From contig CAYLMM010000005.1 in the NCBI GenBank assembly GCA_964384825.1, positions 1-64,000 of the forward strand: a stretch of 64,000 nt of DNA. The letters run 5' to 3'. The notes under the pieces were generated by a model that saw only the letters and a program-made list of their open reading frames with translations, was not told the origin of the DNA and did no database searches. The position numbers and the translations under genes were made by a program. Shown here piece by piece: positions 46,111-54,488 of the stretch (position 1 is its first letter; every line of letters starts with the position of its first letter). This DNA comes from CAYLMM01 sp964384825 (GTDB lineage: Bacteria; Krumholzibacteriota; Krumholzibacteriia; LZORAL124-64-63).

Positions 46111-49100
46111 ATGCGCATTAAGATATTCCGAGCCTTGTCTTTGATCGCCGCTTCCCTCGCCTGTCTGGGGGCCGTGGATGCTCTCGCCGATACGGCGGCG
46201 CATCCCTTGGCCGCGGCGTCCGACAGGGGCTTCCAGCGGCAACTGTACCGATCGGCCGAGCGTCTCGGTCTGGACGGGGATCCGTCCCTGCAGGCCGCGC
46301 GGCTCGATGGCCGCGGCGCTCCCGACAGCCTGAACGCCGTCGTGCTGCTCTGCGTGTTCGCCGACAGCCTGTTCTACAGCCAGGACGGTCCCGCCGATCA
46401 GCGTCAGATCTCGCTTCCCTTCGCTCCCTACGCCGCCCACGATTCGACCTTTTTCGATCACCAGATGCGGGATGTGGCCGCCTATTTCGACGCGGTCAGC
46501 GGCGGGAAGTTTACCTTTGCGTTCACGATCCATCCCGAATTCGTCGAACTGCCGCGGGGGATGGGGTGGTACGGCGACAACGAGGAGCATGGCGAGTACC
46601 GGGCGGGGCTGGTCGAGGACTCGATTCTCGGAGCCGACGCCGATGTCGATTTCTCGCTCTACGACACGGTCGTGCTGATCCACGCCGGAGCGGGCGAAGA
46701 GACCGACATCCTGGGGAACTCGCCGGAGCAGATCTACAGCGGGTACATGGGGCCGGACGACTTCGTGGCGGCGGTCGCCGATACGCTGCTCGAAGTACCC
46801 TACATAGAGACCGACGACGTGATGCCGGGCGGCGAACCCGCGCGGGTGCGGCACGTGCTCGTGCTGCCGGAGAACGAATTCCAGGATTCCTACATGGGGT
46901 ACGGCGGGTTCTACGGATCCCTGGGGGTCTACTGCTTCGAGGTCGGGTTGCGGCTGGGCATGCTGTCGCTGAGCGACGCGACGCCGGCGGGCGTTCCCGA
47001 CAGCCAAGGGATCGGCAACTTCGGCCTTATGGGTTACGGATTGTTCGTCGGGGCCGGCTACATCCCGTCGCATCCCTGCGCCTTCAACAAGGTTCTGATG
47101 GGCTGGCTGGATCCGGTGGCCGTGGATCCGGCTGCGGGCGGGTTCTGGAACCTGCCGCCGGTCGAGGGGGAGAGCGGGACCTGCGCCCGGGTCGACATTT
47201 CGGACCGGGAATACTGGTTGCTGGAGTACCGGCTGCAGGATCCGGACGGCAACGGGATCTTCTCGCTGCCGGGCGATCTGAACGGGAACAACATCCCCGA
47301 TTTCTACGACGATGACGGTCCGGACGGGTGGCCGGTCGGATACTTCGATCCCGCCGTCGACCGGCGCGAATGGCTGGACGGTTCGGAATTCGATTTCTAC
47401 ATGAGCGAGAATTCGGCCCGGGCGCAAGGTGTCAAGGGCGCCGGGAGCGGGCTCTATATCTGGCATGTCGACGAGGGCGTGATCCGCGACGCATTCGCCG
47501 GCGGGGAACGCGTCTTCAATTCGAACGCCGAACGCAAGGCTGTCGATCTGGAAGAGGCCGACGGCATCCAGGACCTGGACACCCGCGTGGGGACGCCGTT
47601 TCTGCTCGGCGGCGACGACGACGCTTTCCGGGGCGAGGGCGCCGTCAGGTTCGGACCCGATACCAGGCCCTCGACCGCGACTGCCGGGGGGGCGTTCACC
47701 GGACTGGTCCTGGACTCGATCTCCCCGGTCGTGGCGGATTCCTCCCATGTGCCCGCCGGCGAAACGGCTCCGGTGATCCTCTATGCGCCGAGCATGAGTT
47801 TCCGCTGCAGCGTGGAATCCGTCGGCATCGGAGACGCCGATCTGATTGCAGCGGTCGATCTGCCGGGCGTGGACCTGACCGGGATGCATCCCCTGGCGGC
47901 GGACCTGGACGTGCCGGCAGACGGCACCCGCGAGATCGTGCTGGCGGGTTCCGGGGGGCGCGTTTTCGCTTTCCGCGCCGACCTGTCCTCTCTGGCCGCC
48001 GCCCCCGCCGAGCGGGGCCTGCTGGCCCTGGGCACCGACGCGGACGGCGAACCGGCGGAATGGATCGGCCCGCCGGCTGTCGGGGACGTGGACCGGGACG
48101 GGCGTCCGGAGATCGTGCTGGCCGCGACGACCGGCCTCTACGTGTTCAACGGCGAGGACGGCTCCGAATACGCGGACATGGACGCGGATACCGACAGCTA
48201 CGGCTTGATGCTGCCCACCGCGGACATCGTTCAGCCGCTCCTGCTGCTGTCGCGGACGGACGTTCCGCAGTTCGCCGACATCGTGCTGGCGATGGAATCC
48301 GACAGCGGCGGCGCCTCCCTGATGCGCGTCGATGTCGCCGGGGACGGGGATGTTGCGATGCCGCTGCCCGAGCCCGCAGGCTCCTTCGCGGCCCCGCCCG
48401 TGTTCTGGGGCGGCAGGCTCTGGGCGCTGACCGTCGATGACCCGGGCGGCGCGCTGCTGCAGACTGCCGACGATGTCGTTGCCCTGCCCGCGGAACCTTC
48501 GGGCCTGAGGCCCCTGGCGGTTGGCGACGCCCTGCTGATCCCGCTGATCGAGGGCGACGCGGTCCTGGCCGTGGACCCCGGCGATCCCCGGATCCGCAGC
48601 TGGCAGGGCCCGGCGCTGCTTTCGCCGCCCGTTCCGGGCGTGGCGTTCATCTCCGAGGGCGCGTTCAACGTCTGCGGCGTGGAAGGATTTCCGCGGACCG
48701 GATGGCCGCGGCGACCGATCGATGCCGTCGAGCCGGGGCCGGGCGCCGCCGCGGCCGGCCCCGCCGTGATCGAGACCGCCGCCGGCGATCCGCTCTATCT
48801 CTTCGCGGCCCGGGACGGCCGCCTGATGCTCTACGATTCCCGGGGAGAGGTTCCGGGAAACCTCTCGACCCTGGCGGGTCCCGGCGACGCGGCCGGGTCG
48901 CCGCTGATGATGGATCTCGGGGGGGACGGCGGGATCGATATAGTCGCGGCCGGGTCGTTCCCCCGGCTGACGGGCATCGATCCGGATTCCGGCGAGCCGG
49001 CGACCGAACCGTCCTCGAGCGTCATGCGATGGCGCATCGACGGGTTCGCCGCCGGGCGCGAGATCTGGCCGCAGTGGGGAGGCACGCCGCTGCGCTCGGC

Positions 49101-49428
49101 CGCGGCTCCCGAAGCCGGCGGCGGACCGGGCGAGGGGGACGGGTTGCTGGCGCCGGGCGGCGGCATCTGCTATCCGAATCCGCTGGGCGCGGGGCCGCTG
49201 CACGTGCGCGCCGAGGCCCTCGTCGATTGCGAGATATCGGTGACGTTGTACAACCTGGAAGGGGAGGTCGTGGCCTCGCCGCCGTCGGTGACGGCGATCG
49301 CCGGCGATCCGATAGAAGTGCTGCTGTCCGTGGACGGGGCTGCTTCCGGCGTTTATCTTTGCCGGTTGGAAGCCCGCGCCGGGGGCCGTACCGAAAAGAG
49401 CATCCGTCCCGTCGCGATCGAGCGTTGA
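46111..49428 (+). CDS. Very large exported M6-like protein with degenerate active site and sorting-type tail
   Basis: The 1105-residue protein has a signal peptide (about 1-26, ending DALAD). An M6/immune-inhibitor-A-like region follows at about 75-530: MRDVAAYFDAVSGGKFTF, YDTVVLIHAGAGEETD, IGNFGLMGYGLFVG near 300 and FNKVLMGWLDP. Where M6 enzymes have HExxHxLG, residues 275-283 read CFEVGLRLG, so both zinc histidines are missing. A beta-propeller/FG-GAP-like section (about 560-1000, VGDVDRDGRPEIVLAATTG, MDLGGDGGIDIVAAGS) precedes a C-terminal module CYPNPLGAGPLHVRAEAL ... GVYLCRLEA of the T9SS/FlgD type. It is probably a non-catalytic surface protein. The gene has its own consensus promoter. 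Confidence 0.78.
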   Translation: MRIKIFRALSLIAASLACLGAVDALADTAAHPLAAASDRGFQRQLYRSAERLGLDGDPSLQAARLDGRGAPDSLNAVVLLCVFADSLFYSQDGPADQRQISLPFAPYAAHDSTFFDHQMRDVAAYFDAVSGGKFTFAFTIHPEFVELPRGMGWYGDNEEHGEYRAGLVEDSILGADADVDFSLYDTVVLIHAGAGEETDILGNSPEQIYSGYMGPDDFVAAVADTLLEVPYIETDDVMPGGEPARVRHVLVLPENEFQDSYMGYGGFYGSLGVYCFEVGLRLGMLSLSDATPAGVPDSQGIGNFGLMGYGLFVGAGYIPSHPCAFNKVLMGWLDPVAVDPAAGGFWNLPPVEGESGTCARVDISDREYWLLEYRLQDPDGNGIFSLPGDLNGNNIPDFYDDDGPDGWPVGYFDPAVDRREWLDGSEFDFYMSENSARAQGVKGAGSGLYIWHVDEGVIRDAFAGGERVFNSNAERKAVDLEEADGIQDLDTRVGTPFLLGGDDDAFRGEGAVRFGPDTRPSTATAGGAFTGLVLDSISPVVADSSHVPAGETAPVILYAPSMSFRCSVESVGIGDADLIAAVDLPGVDLTGMHPLAADLDVPADGTREIVLAGSGGRVFAFRADLSSLAAAPAERGLLALGTDADGEPAEWIGPPAVGDVDRDGRPEIVLAATTGLYVFNGEDGSEYADMDADTDSYGLMLPTADIVQPLLLLSRTDVPQFADIVLAMESDSGGASLMRVDVAGDGDVAMPLPEPAGSFAAPPVFWGGRLWALTVDDPGGALLQTADDVVALPAEPSGLRPLAVGDALLIPLIEGDAVLAVDPGDPRIRSWQGPALLSPPVPGVAFISEGAFNVCGVEGFPRTGWPRRPIDAVEPGPGAAAAGPAVIETAAGDPLYLFAARDGRLMLYDSRGEVPGNLSTLAGPGDAAGSPLMMDLGGDGGIDIVAAGSFPRLTGIDPDSGEPATEPSSSVMRWRIDGFAAGREIWPQWGGTPLRSAAAPEAGGGPGEGDGLLAPGGGICYPNPLGAGPLHVRAEALVDCEISVTLYNLEGEVVASPPSVTAIAGDPIEVLLSVDGAASGVYLCRLEARAGGRTEKSIRPVAIER

Positions 49429-49508
49429 GACGCCGCGACGAGGCTGCAGGCCGGACGACCTTCTCCCGGATACCGGGCGGCGGCGGCGGCGATGAGACAG
49501 GAAGAGAG

Positions 49509-50450
49509 ATGACGTCGAGAAACAGCGCGAGCCTTGCGACGGTCCTGATGGTCCTTCTGGCGGGGATCCTCGCCGCCGCGGCTCCCGCCGCTGCCGGCGG
49601 AGACCCCGGCGACGCCGGATTCCTGTCGCTGCGCTTCCCGGTCGGGGCGCGGGAGACCGGAATGGGCGGGGCGGGAGTGGGCGCGGCCACCGGCGCCGCG
49701 GCCGTCTACTGGAACCCGGCCCGTCTGGCCTTCGAGCAGAAGGGCACCGATCTGCTCCTGCAGCATCAGAGGCTCTACGATCTGTTCGACAAGGAAACGG
49801 CGATCGTGGCCCACAAGACCGGTTCCGGAGCGCTGGGATTCTTCTTCTCGGGATTCTATTCCGACGACATCGAACGCTACGGCACCGAGCCGGTGGGCGT
49901 GCCCGAGGGATCGTTCAATCCCCAGCAGGTGGCGTTCGGGGTCTCCTATTCGCGGATGTTGAGTTCCGATCTGGCTGCGGGCCTGACCGTGAAATACCTG
50001 CACGAGGAGATCGACGTCTACGACGGTTCGAGCTTCGCTTTCGACATCTCGGTCGCGCACAAGGCCGTCGTCGAGGGATTGTGGCTCGGCGCCTCGCTGC
50101 AGAACCTGGGTTCGGGGATCAAGCTCAACGAGGTGGAGTACGACCTGCCCGTGACCCTGCGGGTCGGCATGGCCTACGATCCCACCCTGCCGTTCTTCGC
50201 CGGGAACGTCAGCTTCGCCGCCGACGTCCTGGTGCCCAACGACGGCAACGAGAAGGCGCATGTCGGCGTCGAGTACCGTCTGATGGACGTCCTGTCGCTG
50301 AGGGCGGGGACCAAGATCAACTACGAGTCCCAGGGGCTGACCGCCGGCGCCGGCTTCCGCCGCGGCCGGGTCGAGGTGGGCTACGCCTACGAAGACATGG
50401 AAAACGATCTCGACGATTCTCATCGTTTCGTGGTCGAACTGCATTACTAG
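49509..50450 (+). CDS. PorV/PorQ-family outer-membrane protein
   Basis: The 313-residue protein has a signal peptide (about 1-30, ending AAAGG). The family start GFLSLRFPVGARETGMGGAG and AAAVYWNPARLAF is the hallmark of PorV/PorQ and related barrels. Regular beta strands then run to a terminal aromatic (HRFVVELHY). In Bacteroidetes PorV works with the type IX secretion machine as a shuttle for substrates with C-terminal sorting domains. The gene follows directly after the large protein with a YPNP-type tail, which fits such a pairing, though no other T9SS genes are in view. GGAAGAG precedes the ATG. Confidence 0.85.
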   Translation: MTSRNSASLATVLMVLLAGILAAAAPAAAGGDPGDAGFLSLRFPVGARETGMGGAGVGAATGAAAVYWNPARLAFEQKGTDLLLQHQRLYDLFDKETAIVAHKTGSGALGFFFSGFYSDDIERYGTEPVGVPEGSFNPQQVAFGVSYSRMLSSDLAAGLTVKYLHEEIDVYDGSSFAFDISVAHKAVVEGLWLGASLQNLGSGIKLNEVEYDLPVTLRVGMAYDPTLPFFAGNVSFAADVLVPNDGNEKAHVGVEYRLMDVLSLRAGTKINYESQGLTAGAGFRRGRVEVGYAYEDMENDLDDSHRFVVELHY

Positions 50451-50456
50451 CGGGAA

Positions 50457-51209
50457 TCAGAGACCCGGGGGAGGGCCGTCGCAGAAGTCCAGAAGCTCCA
50501 GGCGCCCCTCCCGGATCAATCCGTAGCCCTCGCGTCCGAGCCAGCCTCCGAGCGCCGCCAGGCGGCGTCCCCCGTGTTCCACGACGAACGGATGATGGAC
50601 ATGGCCGATCACGGCCGTGTCCCAGTCTCCGCGCATGTGCCGCAGGCGTTGCAGGGCGAGCTGCTCGATGCGGTCGGCCTCGTCGCGGGTCGCGGCGCGG
50701 CTGCGGCCGCTGAGCCAGGTGGAGATGGCGTAGAGGATCTCCGGATGGAGGGATTTGGCCAGCAGGACCCCCGCCCGGCGCCGCACGATCCAGCGGAAGG
50801 CGGCGTAGGCCAGGTCGCGGCCGAGCAGGCCGTCGCCGTGGATCATCCGGAACCTGGTGCCGCCGAGTTCCAGGGTCGTCGCCTCGCCGTCGGCCGAGCA
50901 GCCGTAGCGGCGGTGGAGATAGCCGGCCGCCCAGATGTCGTGGTTGCCGCCCACGAAGTGGATCCGCGTTCCGCTCTCGCGGACGCGGTCGAGGGCCTGC
51001 AGCAACCGTTCGTAGCCCTTGAGCCGGAAGTGGGGGTAATCGAACCAGAAATCGAAGATATCGCCGAGCATGACCAGATGGTCCGCCCGGCGACCGGTCT
51101 CGAGCAGTTCGAGGAAACGGGCGAGCCGGGCCTTTTCCGCCGGGTCCGGGTCGAGATGGAAATGCGTGTCGGCCACCAGCAGCGCGGTGGCGGAAGTGTT
51201 GTTGCCCAT
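50457..51209 (-). CDS. lpxH: UDP-2,3-diacylglucosamine diphosphatase-type metallophosphatase
   Basis: The 250-residue calcineurin-fold protein has the metal motifs ADTHFH, LGDIFDFWFDYP, VGGNHDIWA, MIHGDGLLGRD and IGHVHHPF, in the order and spacing of LpxH. LpxH hydrolyses UDP-2,3-diacylglucosamine to lipid X in lipid A synthesis on the cytosolic membrane face. Presence implies an LPS-bearing outer membrane. No Shine-Dalgarno sequence precedes ATG 51209, and a -10 box ends 9-11 bp upstream, so the mRNA is probably leaderless. It is convergent with the PorV gene, 6 bp apart. Confidence 0.85.
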   Translation of the reverse strand: MGNNTSATALLVADTHFHLDPDPAEKARLARFLELLETGRRADHLVMLGDIFDFWFDYPHFRLKGYERLLQALDRVRESGTRIHFVGGNHDIWAAGYLHRRYGCSADGEATTLELGGTRFRMIHGDGLLGRDLAYAAFRWIVRRRAGVLLAKSLHPEILYAISTWLSGRSRAATRDEADRIEQLALQRLRHMRGDWDTAVIGHVHHPFVVEHGGRRLAALGGWLGREGYGLIREGRLELLDFCDGPPPGL

Positions 51210-51218
51210 AGGCGCAAA

Positions 51219-51247
51219 CTAGTATATGAATGCCGGCAGGGGGGCAA
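51219..51247 (-). promoter_or_regulatory. Sigma-70 promoter giving a leaderless lpxH transcript
   Basis: Minus-strand TTGCCC (51242-51247), a 17-bp spacer and TACTAG (51219-51224); TATACT (51221-51226) is an overlapping alternative. Confidence 0.55.
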
Positions 51248-51297
51248 CCATTATCTGCAGTGATGGCGTGAAGCCGGAATGGATTCGAGGAGGAGAC

Positions 51298-51813
51298 ATG
51301 GCGCTCTGGGAGGAAGTGAAGAGGAATCTGAGGGATTGGTACGGAACCGCCGCCGACAAGACCGGGGAACTGGCCAAGGTGGGTCTGCGGCGCTACGACA
51401 TCTTCGGAATCAGCCGGGATATCGAGAGGCATTTCAGCGAGATCGGCAGCTTCGTCTACACGGCTGTCAACGAGGGGCGGACAGGTTTCGCCGAGGATCC
51501 GGTCCTGATGGGCCTGGTTGAGCAGGTTCGGGGACTCGAAGGCGAATTGAAGGCCAAGAAGCGGGAGATCGAGGAGATACGCGAGGAGGCTCGCCGCCGG
51601 AGCGAGAAAGAAGCCGCTGCCGCAGCTTCCGCAGCCGATCCCGCCGCACAGGGGGATTTCGTCGATGCCGATCCCGACGATATCGAGTATGCCGATTTCG
51701 AGCCCGCCGATACGGCCGGTCCTGACGCCGCGGACGCGGGCGCCGGATTCACGGCCGAGGAGCCCGGGGAGTCGGAGGAGCCCGGGGAGTCGGAGGAGCC
51801 CGAGAGGATTTGA
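51298..51813 (+). CDS. Small acidic coiled-coil protein of unknown function
   Basis: The 171-residue soluble protein starts MALWEEVKRNLRDWYGTAAD and continues TGELAKVGLRRYDIFGISRD. It then has a coiled coil at about 75-105 (GLVEQVRGLEGELKAKKREI) and a long acidic tail with tandem EPGESE units. The N-terminal part resembles short helical proteins with an amphipathic membrane-binding segment. No known family was identified. GGAGGAGAC lies directly before the ATG. It is divergent from lpxH and stands alone before the HtrA gene. Confidence 0.65.
   Translation: MALWEEVKRNLRDWYGTAADKTGELAKVGLRRYDIFGISRDIERHFSEIGSFVYTAVNEGRTGFAEDPVLMGLVEQVRGLEGELKAKKREIEEIREEARRRSEKEAAAAASAADPAAQGDFVDADPDDIEYADFEPADTAGPDAADAGAGFTAEEPGESEEPGESEEPERI
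51760..51795 (+). repeat. 18-bp tandem repeat in the acidic tail coding region
   Basis: Two exact copies of GAGCCCGGGGAGTCGGAG and a partial third copy, encoding EPGESE repeats. The unit keeps the frame, so copy number could vary without disrupting the gene. Confidence 0.8.
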
Positions 51814-51846
51814 TTCCGGGCTTTCATTTGCAGAGCCGCCGAGGCC

Positions 51847-51876
51847 TTGACGGGGCTCGGCGGTTTCTGCTACACT
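51847..51876 (+). promoter_or_regulatory. Sigma-70 promoter of the HtrA-like protease gene
   Basis: TTGACG (51847-51852), an 18-bp spacer and TACACT (51871-51876). The leader to 52018 would be about 135 nt. Confidence 0.6.
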
Positions 51877-52017
51877 GCCGATGTCGTTCCCTGCATACGC
51901 GGCCGTCCCCATGGCCGCAGGATATTTTCCCTTCCACCGTTGCGCTTCGGCGAAACGGGGCCAGCGCCCCGTTGTCTCCGGCGAACCCGTACCCGGCCCC
52001 CGGGCCTGGAGGACGGA

Positions 52018-53445
52018 ATGTCGAGCCGTAGATCCGGAAATTGCATCGGACGCATCGCGTGGCTGGCCGCCGCGTTGATCGCGATGATTCCGGTTTCCGC
52101 CTCGACCGGGGATCCGGGCGCGGATCTCTTCGCCGTGGACGATTCTCCGACGCCGGGATCGATGTTCACGGCGGTGGCCTCGGCCGCTCTCCCCTCGGTG
52201 GTCAGCATCCGCACCGTGCGCTCGGTCACGCACGGGGATCTGGATCTGGACCCGATGGAGCAGATGTACCGCCGCTACTTCCCGGGGGGCGAGCGGGGGG
52301 ATCCCTTCGCTCGCCCCGGCAGCGGGACCGGATTCGTGGCCACGCGCGACGGGCACGTCATCACCAATCATCACGTCATCGCCCGGGCCGATGCGGTGAA
52401 GGTCCGTCTCAGCGGCGAGAAGCGGGATCGGCCCGCGACGGTCGTGGGCGTCGATCCGGCCAGCGATCTGGCCGTCCTGAGGATCGAGGCCGGTGTCGAC
52501 TCGCCCGCGCTGGTGTTCGCCGACTCCGATTCGGTCAAGGTCGGGGATTGGGCGATCGCCGTCGGCAATCCCTTCGGCAACCTCGAAGGCAGCCTGACCG
52601 TCGGCGTGGTGAGCGCCAAGGAGCGCAGCGATCTGGTGATCGCCGGCGGCGGTCCCAGCTACCAGGACTTCCTGCAGACCGACGCTCCGATCAACTTCGG
52701 CAACAGCGGCGGACCGCTGCTGGACATCTCCGGGCGGGTGATCGGCGTGAACACGGCGGTCAAGGCGGGCGGCCAGGGGATCGGCTTCGCCATTCCCAGC
52801 AACCTGGTGCGGCGCGTCTGTTCGCAATTGATCGCCGACGGCCGCGTGGTCCGCGGGTATCTGGGCGCCCGGTTCGTCGATGCCGAGGGCGGCGGCGCCG
52901 TCCTGCTCGGCGTCCTGCCCGGCGCTCCGGCCGAGGCGGCCGGATTGCGGGAGGACGACGTGATCGTTTCCCTCGACGGCCACGGAATTCGCCGCGAACG
53001 CGATCTGAGGTTCGCGGTGGCCGCCGCCAGGGTCGGAGTGCCGGTACCCTGTTCTTTCCTGCGCGGCGGCGAGCGATCGACCGTCGAGGTCGTCCTGTCC
53101 GAGGCCGGGGCTCCCGGGGCCGCGGCCTGGAGGGGACTGACCGTGGCCGACGCGGCGGGCGAGGATCCCCGGGCGGAAGCCCTGCGCGAATCCCTGGGGA
53201 TCGAGCCGCTCGCCGGCGCCCTGGTCGTCGCCGTCGAACCCGGTTCCGCCGCCGCCCGCAGCGGAATGAACGTCGGCGACGTCGTTCTGGACGCGATGGG
53301 CCGGTCGGTATCCGGAGCGGAGCAGTTCCGGGAGATTGTCGGCGGCTCGGCCGCCGGCGATCAGACCGTTCGCCTGCTGGTGGAATACGGCGGGGAACGG
53401 AGATACGTGGATGTCGGCCCCGGCGATCCCGGTCGGGTTCGATGA
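52018..53445 (+). CDS. HtrA/DegP-family periplasmic serine protease with two PDZ domains
   Basis: The 475-residue protein has a signal peptide (about 12-30, ending VSAST). The trypsin-like domain carries catalytic His119 (ITNHHVI), Asp150 (DPASDLAVLRI) and Ser230 (FGNSGGPLLD). PDZ1 is at about 280-365 (RGYLGARFVDAEGGGAVLLG) and PDZ2 at about 375-470 (GALVVAVEPGSAAARSGMN). The Asp/Glu-rich loop and YRRYFPGG segment fit the DegP/DegQ LA loop region. It degrades or refolds damaged envelope proteins. ATG 52018 has GGAGGAC 5 bases upstream. A promoter of the housekeeping type precedes it, and no two-component genes are adjacent. Confidence 0.95.
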   Translation: MSSRRSGNCIGRIAWLAAALIAMIPVSASTGDPGADLFAVDDSPTPGSMFTAVASAALPSVVSIRTVRSVTHGDLDLDPMEQMYRRYFPGGERGDPFARPGSGTGFVATRDGHVITNHHVIARADAVKVRLSGEKRDRPATVVGVDPASDLAVLRIEAGVDSPALVFADSDSVKVGDWAIAVGNPFGNLEGSLTVGVVSAKERSDLVIAGGGPSYQDFLQTDAPINFGNSGGPLLDISGRVIGVNTAVKAGGQGIGFAIPSNLVRRVCSQLIADGRVVRGYLGARFVDAEGGGAVLLGVLPGAPAEAAGLREDDVIVSLDGHGIRRERDLRFAVAAARVGVPVPCSFLRGGERSTVEVVLSEAGAPGAAAWRGLTVADAAGEDPRAEALRESLGIEPLAGALVVAVEPGSAAARSGMNVGDVVLDAMGRSVSGAEQFREIVGGSAAGDQTVRLLVEYGGERRYVDVGPGDPGRVR

Positions 53446-53521
53446 TCTGTGGCTGAAAGCGGCCCGTTTTTGTATTGTATGCGGAAGCCGGTCGAACCCC
53501 GTAAGCGAGAGGAGGCAGGAG

Positions 53522-54376
53522 ATGGCTGGACGCAAGTTCACACTACCCCCTGCCCACGAGAAGAGTCTCGAAGTCTACTTCCGCGAGATCAACAGGTACG
53601 CTCTTCTCAGCAAGGAGGAGGAAGCGGAATTGGGCCGTCGGATCCACGAGGGCGACGAGGAAGCCCTCAAGCGACTCGTGCAGGCCAACCTCCGCTTCGT
53701 TGTCACCGTTGCGAAGCGCTACATGAACCAGGGCCTCGGTCTGGTCGACCTGATCAACGAGGGCAACATCGGGTTGCTCAAGGCGGCCCACCGTTTCGAC
53801 GAGACCCGTGGGTTCAAGTTCATCTCCTACGCCGTGTGGTGGATCCGCCAGTCGATCCTGCAGTCGCTGCTGGATCATTCCCGGCTGGTGCGGCTTCCCC
53901 AGAACCAGACCGCGCTGCTGCTGAAGGTCAATCGCGCCCGCACCCGTCTGCAGTGCGCGGGCACCGACGATCCTTCGCCGCGGCAGATCGCCGAGGAGTT
54001 GCAGCAGCCCGAGGCCGACGTGCTGAGGGTGATGGCCTGCAGCGGCCAGGAGATCGGACTGGACGACGTGGGCGCCGACGGGCGCGACCGTCCGTTGTCG
54101 GAATGCCTCGCCGCCGAGGATCAGGAAGCGCCGGACGAGCATCTCTACGAACGCGTGATGCGGGAAGACATCCGTCGCAGCCTCGCGGTGCTGACGCCGC
54201 GGGAGGGATTGATCGTCACCCTCTATTACGGTCTCGCCGATGAGGAGGCCTACACGCTCGAGGAGATCGGACGCCGGCTGGGCCTGACCCGCGAGAGGAT
54301 CCGTCAGATCAAGGAGAAGGCCTTGCGCAAGATGCGGCAGTCGGTCGGCAAGGAACTGCTTCGGGATTACGCCTGA
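53522..54376 (+). CDS. Primary-type sigma-70 factor, short form (RpoD/RpoS-like)
   Basis: The 284-residue sigma factor has region 1.2 (SLEVYFREINRYALLSKEEE), region 2 (VDLINEGNIGLLKAAHRFDE and FISYAVWWIRQSILQSL), region 3 (SPRQIAEELQQPEADVLRVM) and region 4 (TLEEIGRRLGLTRERIRQIK). It has no region 1.1. This length and layout match the primary sigma factor of Bacteroidetes and relatives, though a group 2 alternative factor is possible. A GGAGGCAGGAG site precedes ATG 53522. It follows htrA by 76 bp with a TATTGT-type -10 in between. The many TTGACA/TATAAT promoters here would be its targets. Confidence 0.9.
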   Translation: MAGRKFTLPPAHEKSLEVYFREINRYALLSKEEEAELGRRIHEGDEEALKRLVQANLRFVVTVAKRYMNQGLGLVDLINEGNIGLLKAAHRFDETRGFKFISYAVWWIRQSILQSLLDHSRLVRLPQNQTALLLKVNRARTRLQCAGTDDPSPRQIAEELQQPEADVLRVMACSGQEIGLDDVGADGRDRPLSECLAAEDQEAPDEHLYERVMREDIRRSLAVLTPREGLIVTLYYGLADEEAYTLEEIGRRLGLTRERIRQIKEKALRKMRQSVGKELLRDYA

Positions 54377-54409
54377 GGCCCGTTTCCGGCCGCCGTCCGC
54401 ACGTGATTG

Positions 54410-54437
54410 TTGACAAACCAACCTGGATCGGTATGTT
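54410..54437 (+). promoter_or_regulatory. Sigma-70 promoter of the M23 peptidase gene
   Basis: TTGACA (54410-54415), a 16-bp spacer and TATGTT (54432-54437). Confidence 0.6.
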
Positions 54438-54488
54438 TCTTGCCGATATCGGGCCGAGAACATGCCGTGCCGGGAGGGCATCATCAGC

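Noticed and set aside
50317..53541. A 1074-codon minus-strand open frame
   Set aside because: It is antisense to the HtrA gene and in a different frame from lpxH; Arg/Gly/Pro-rich without motifs.
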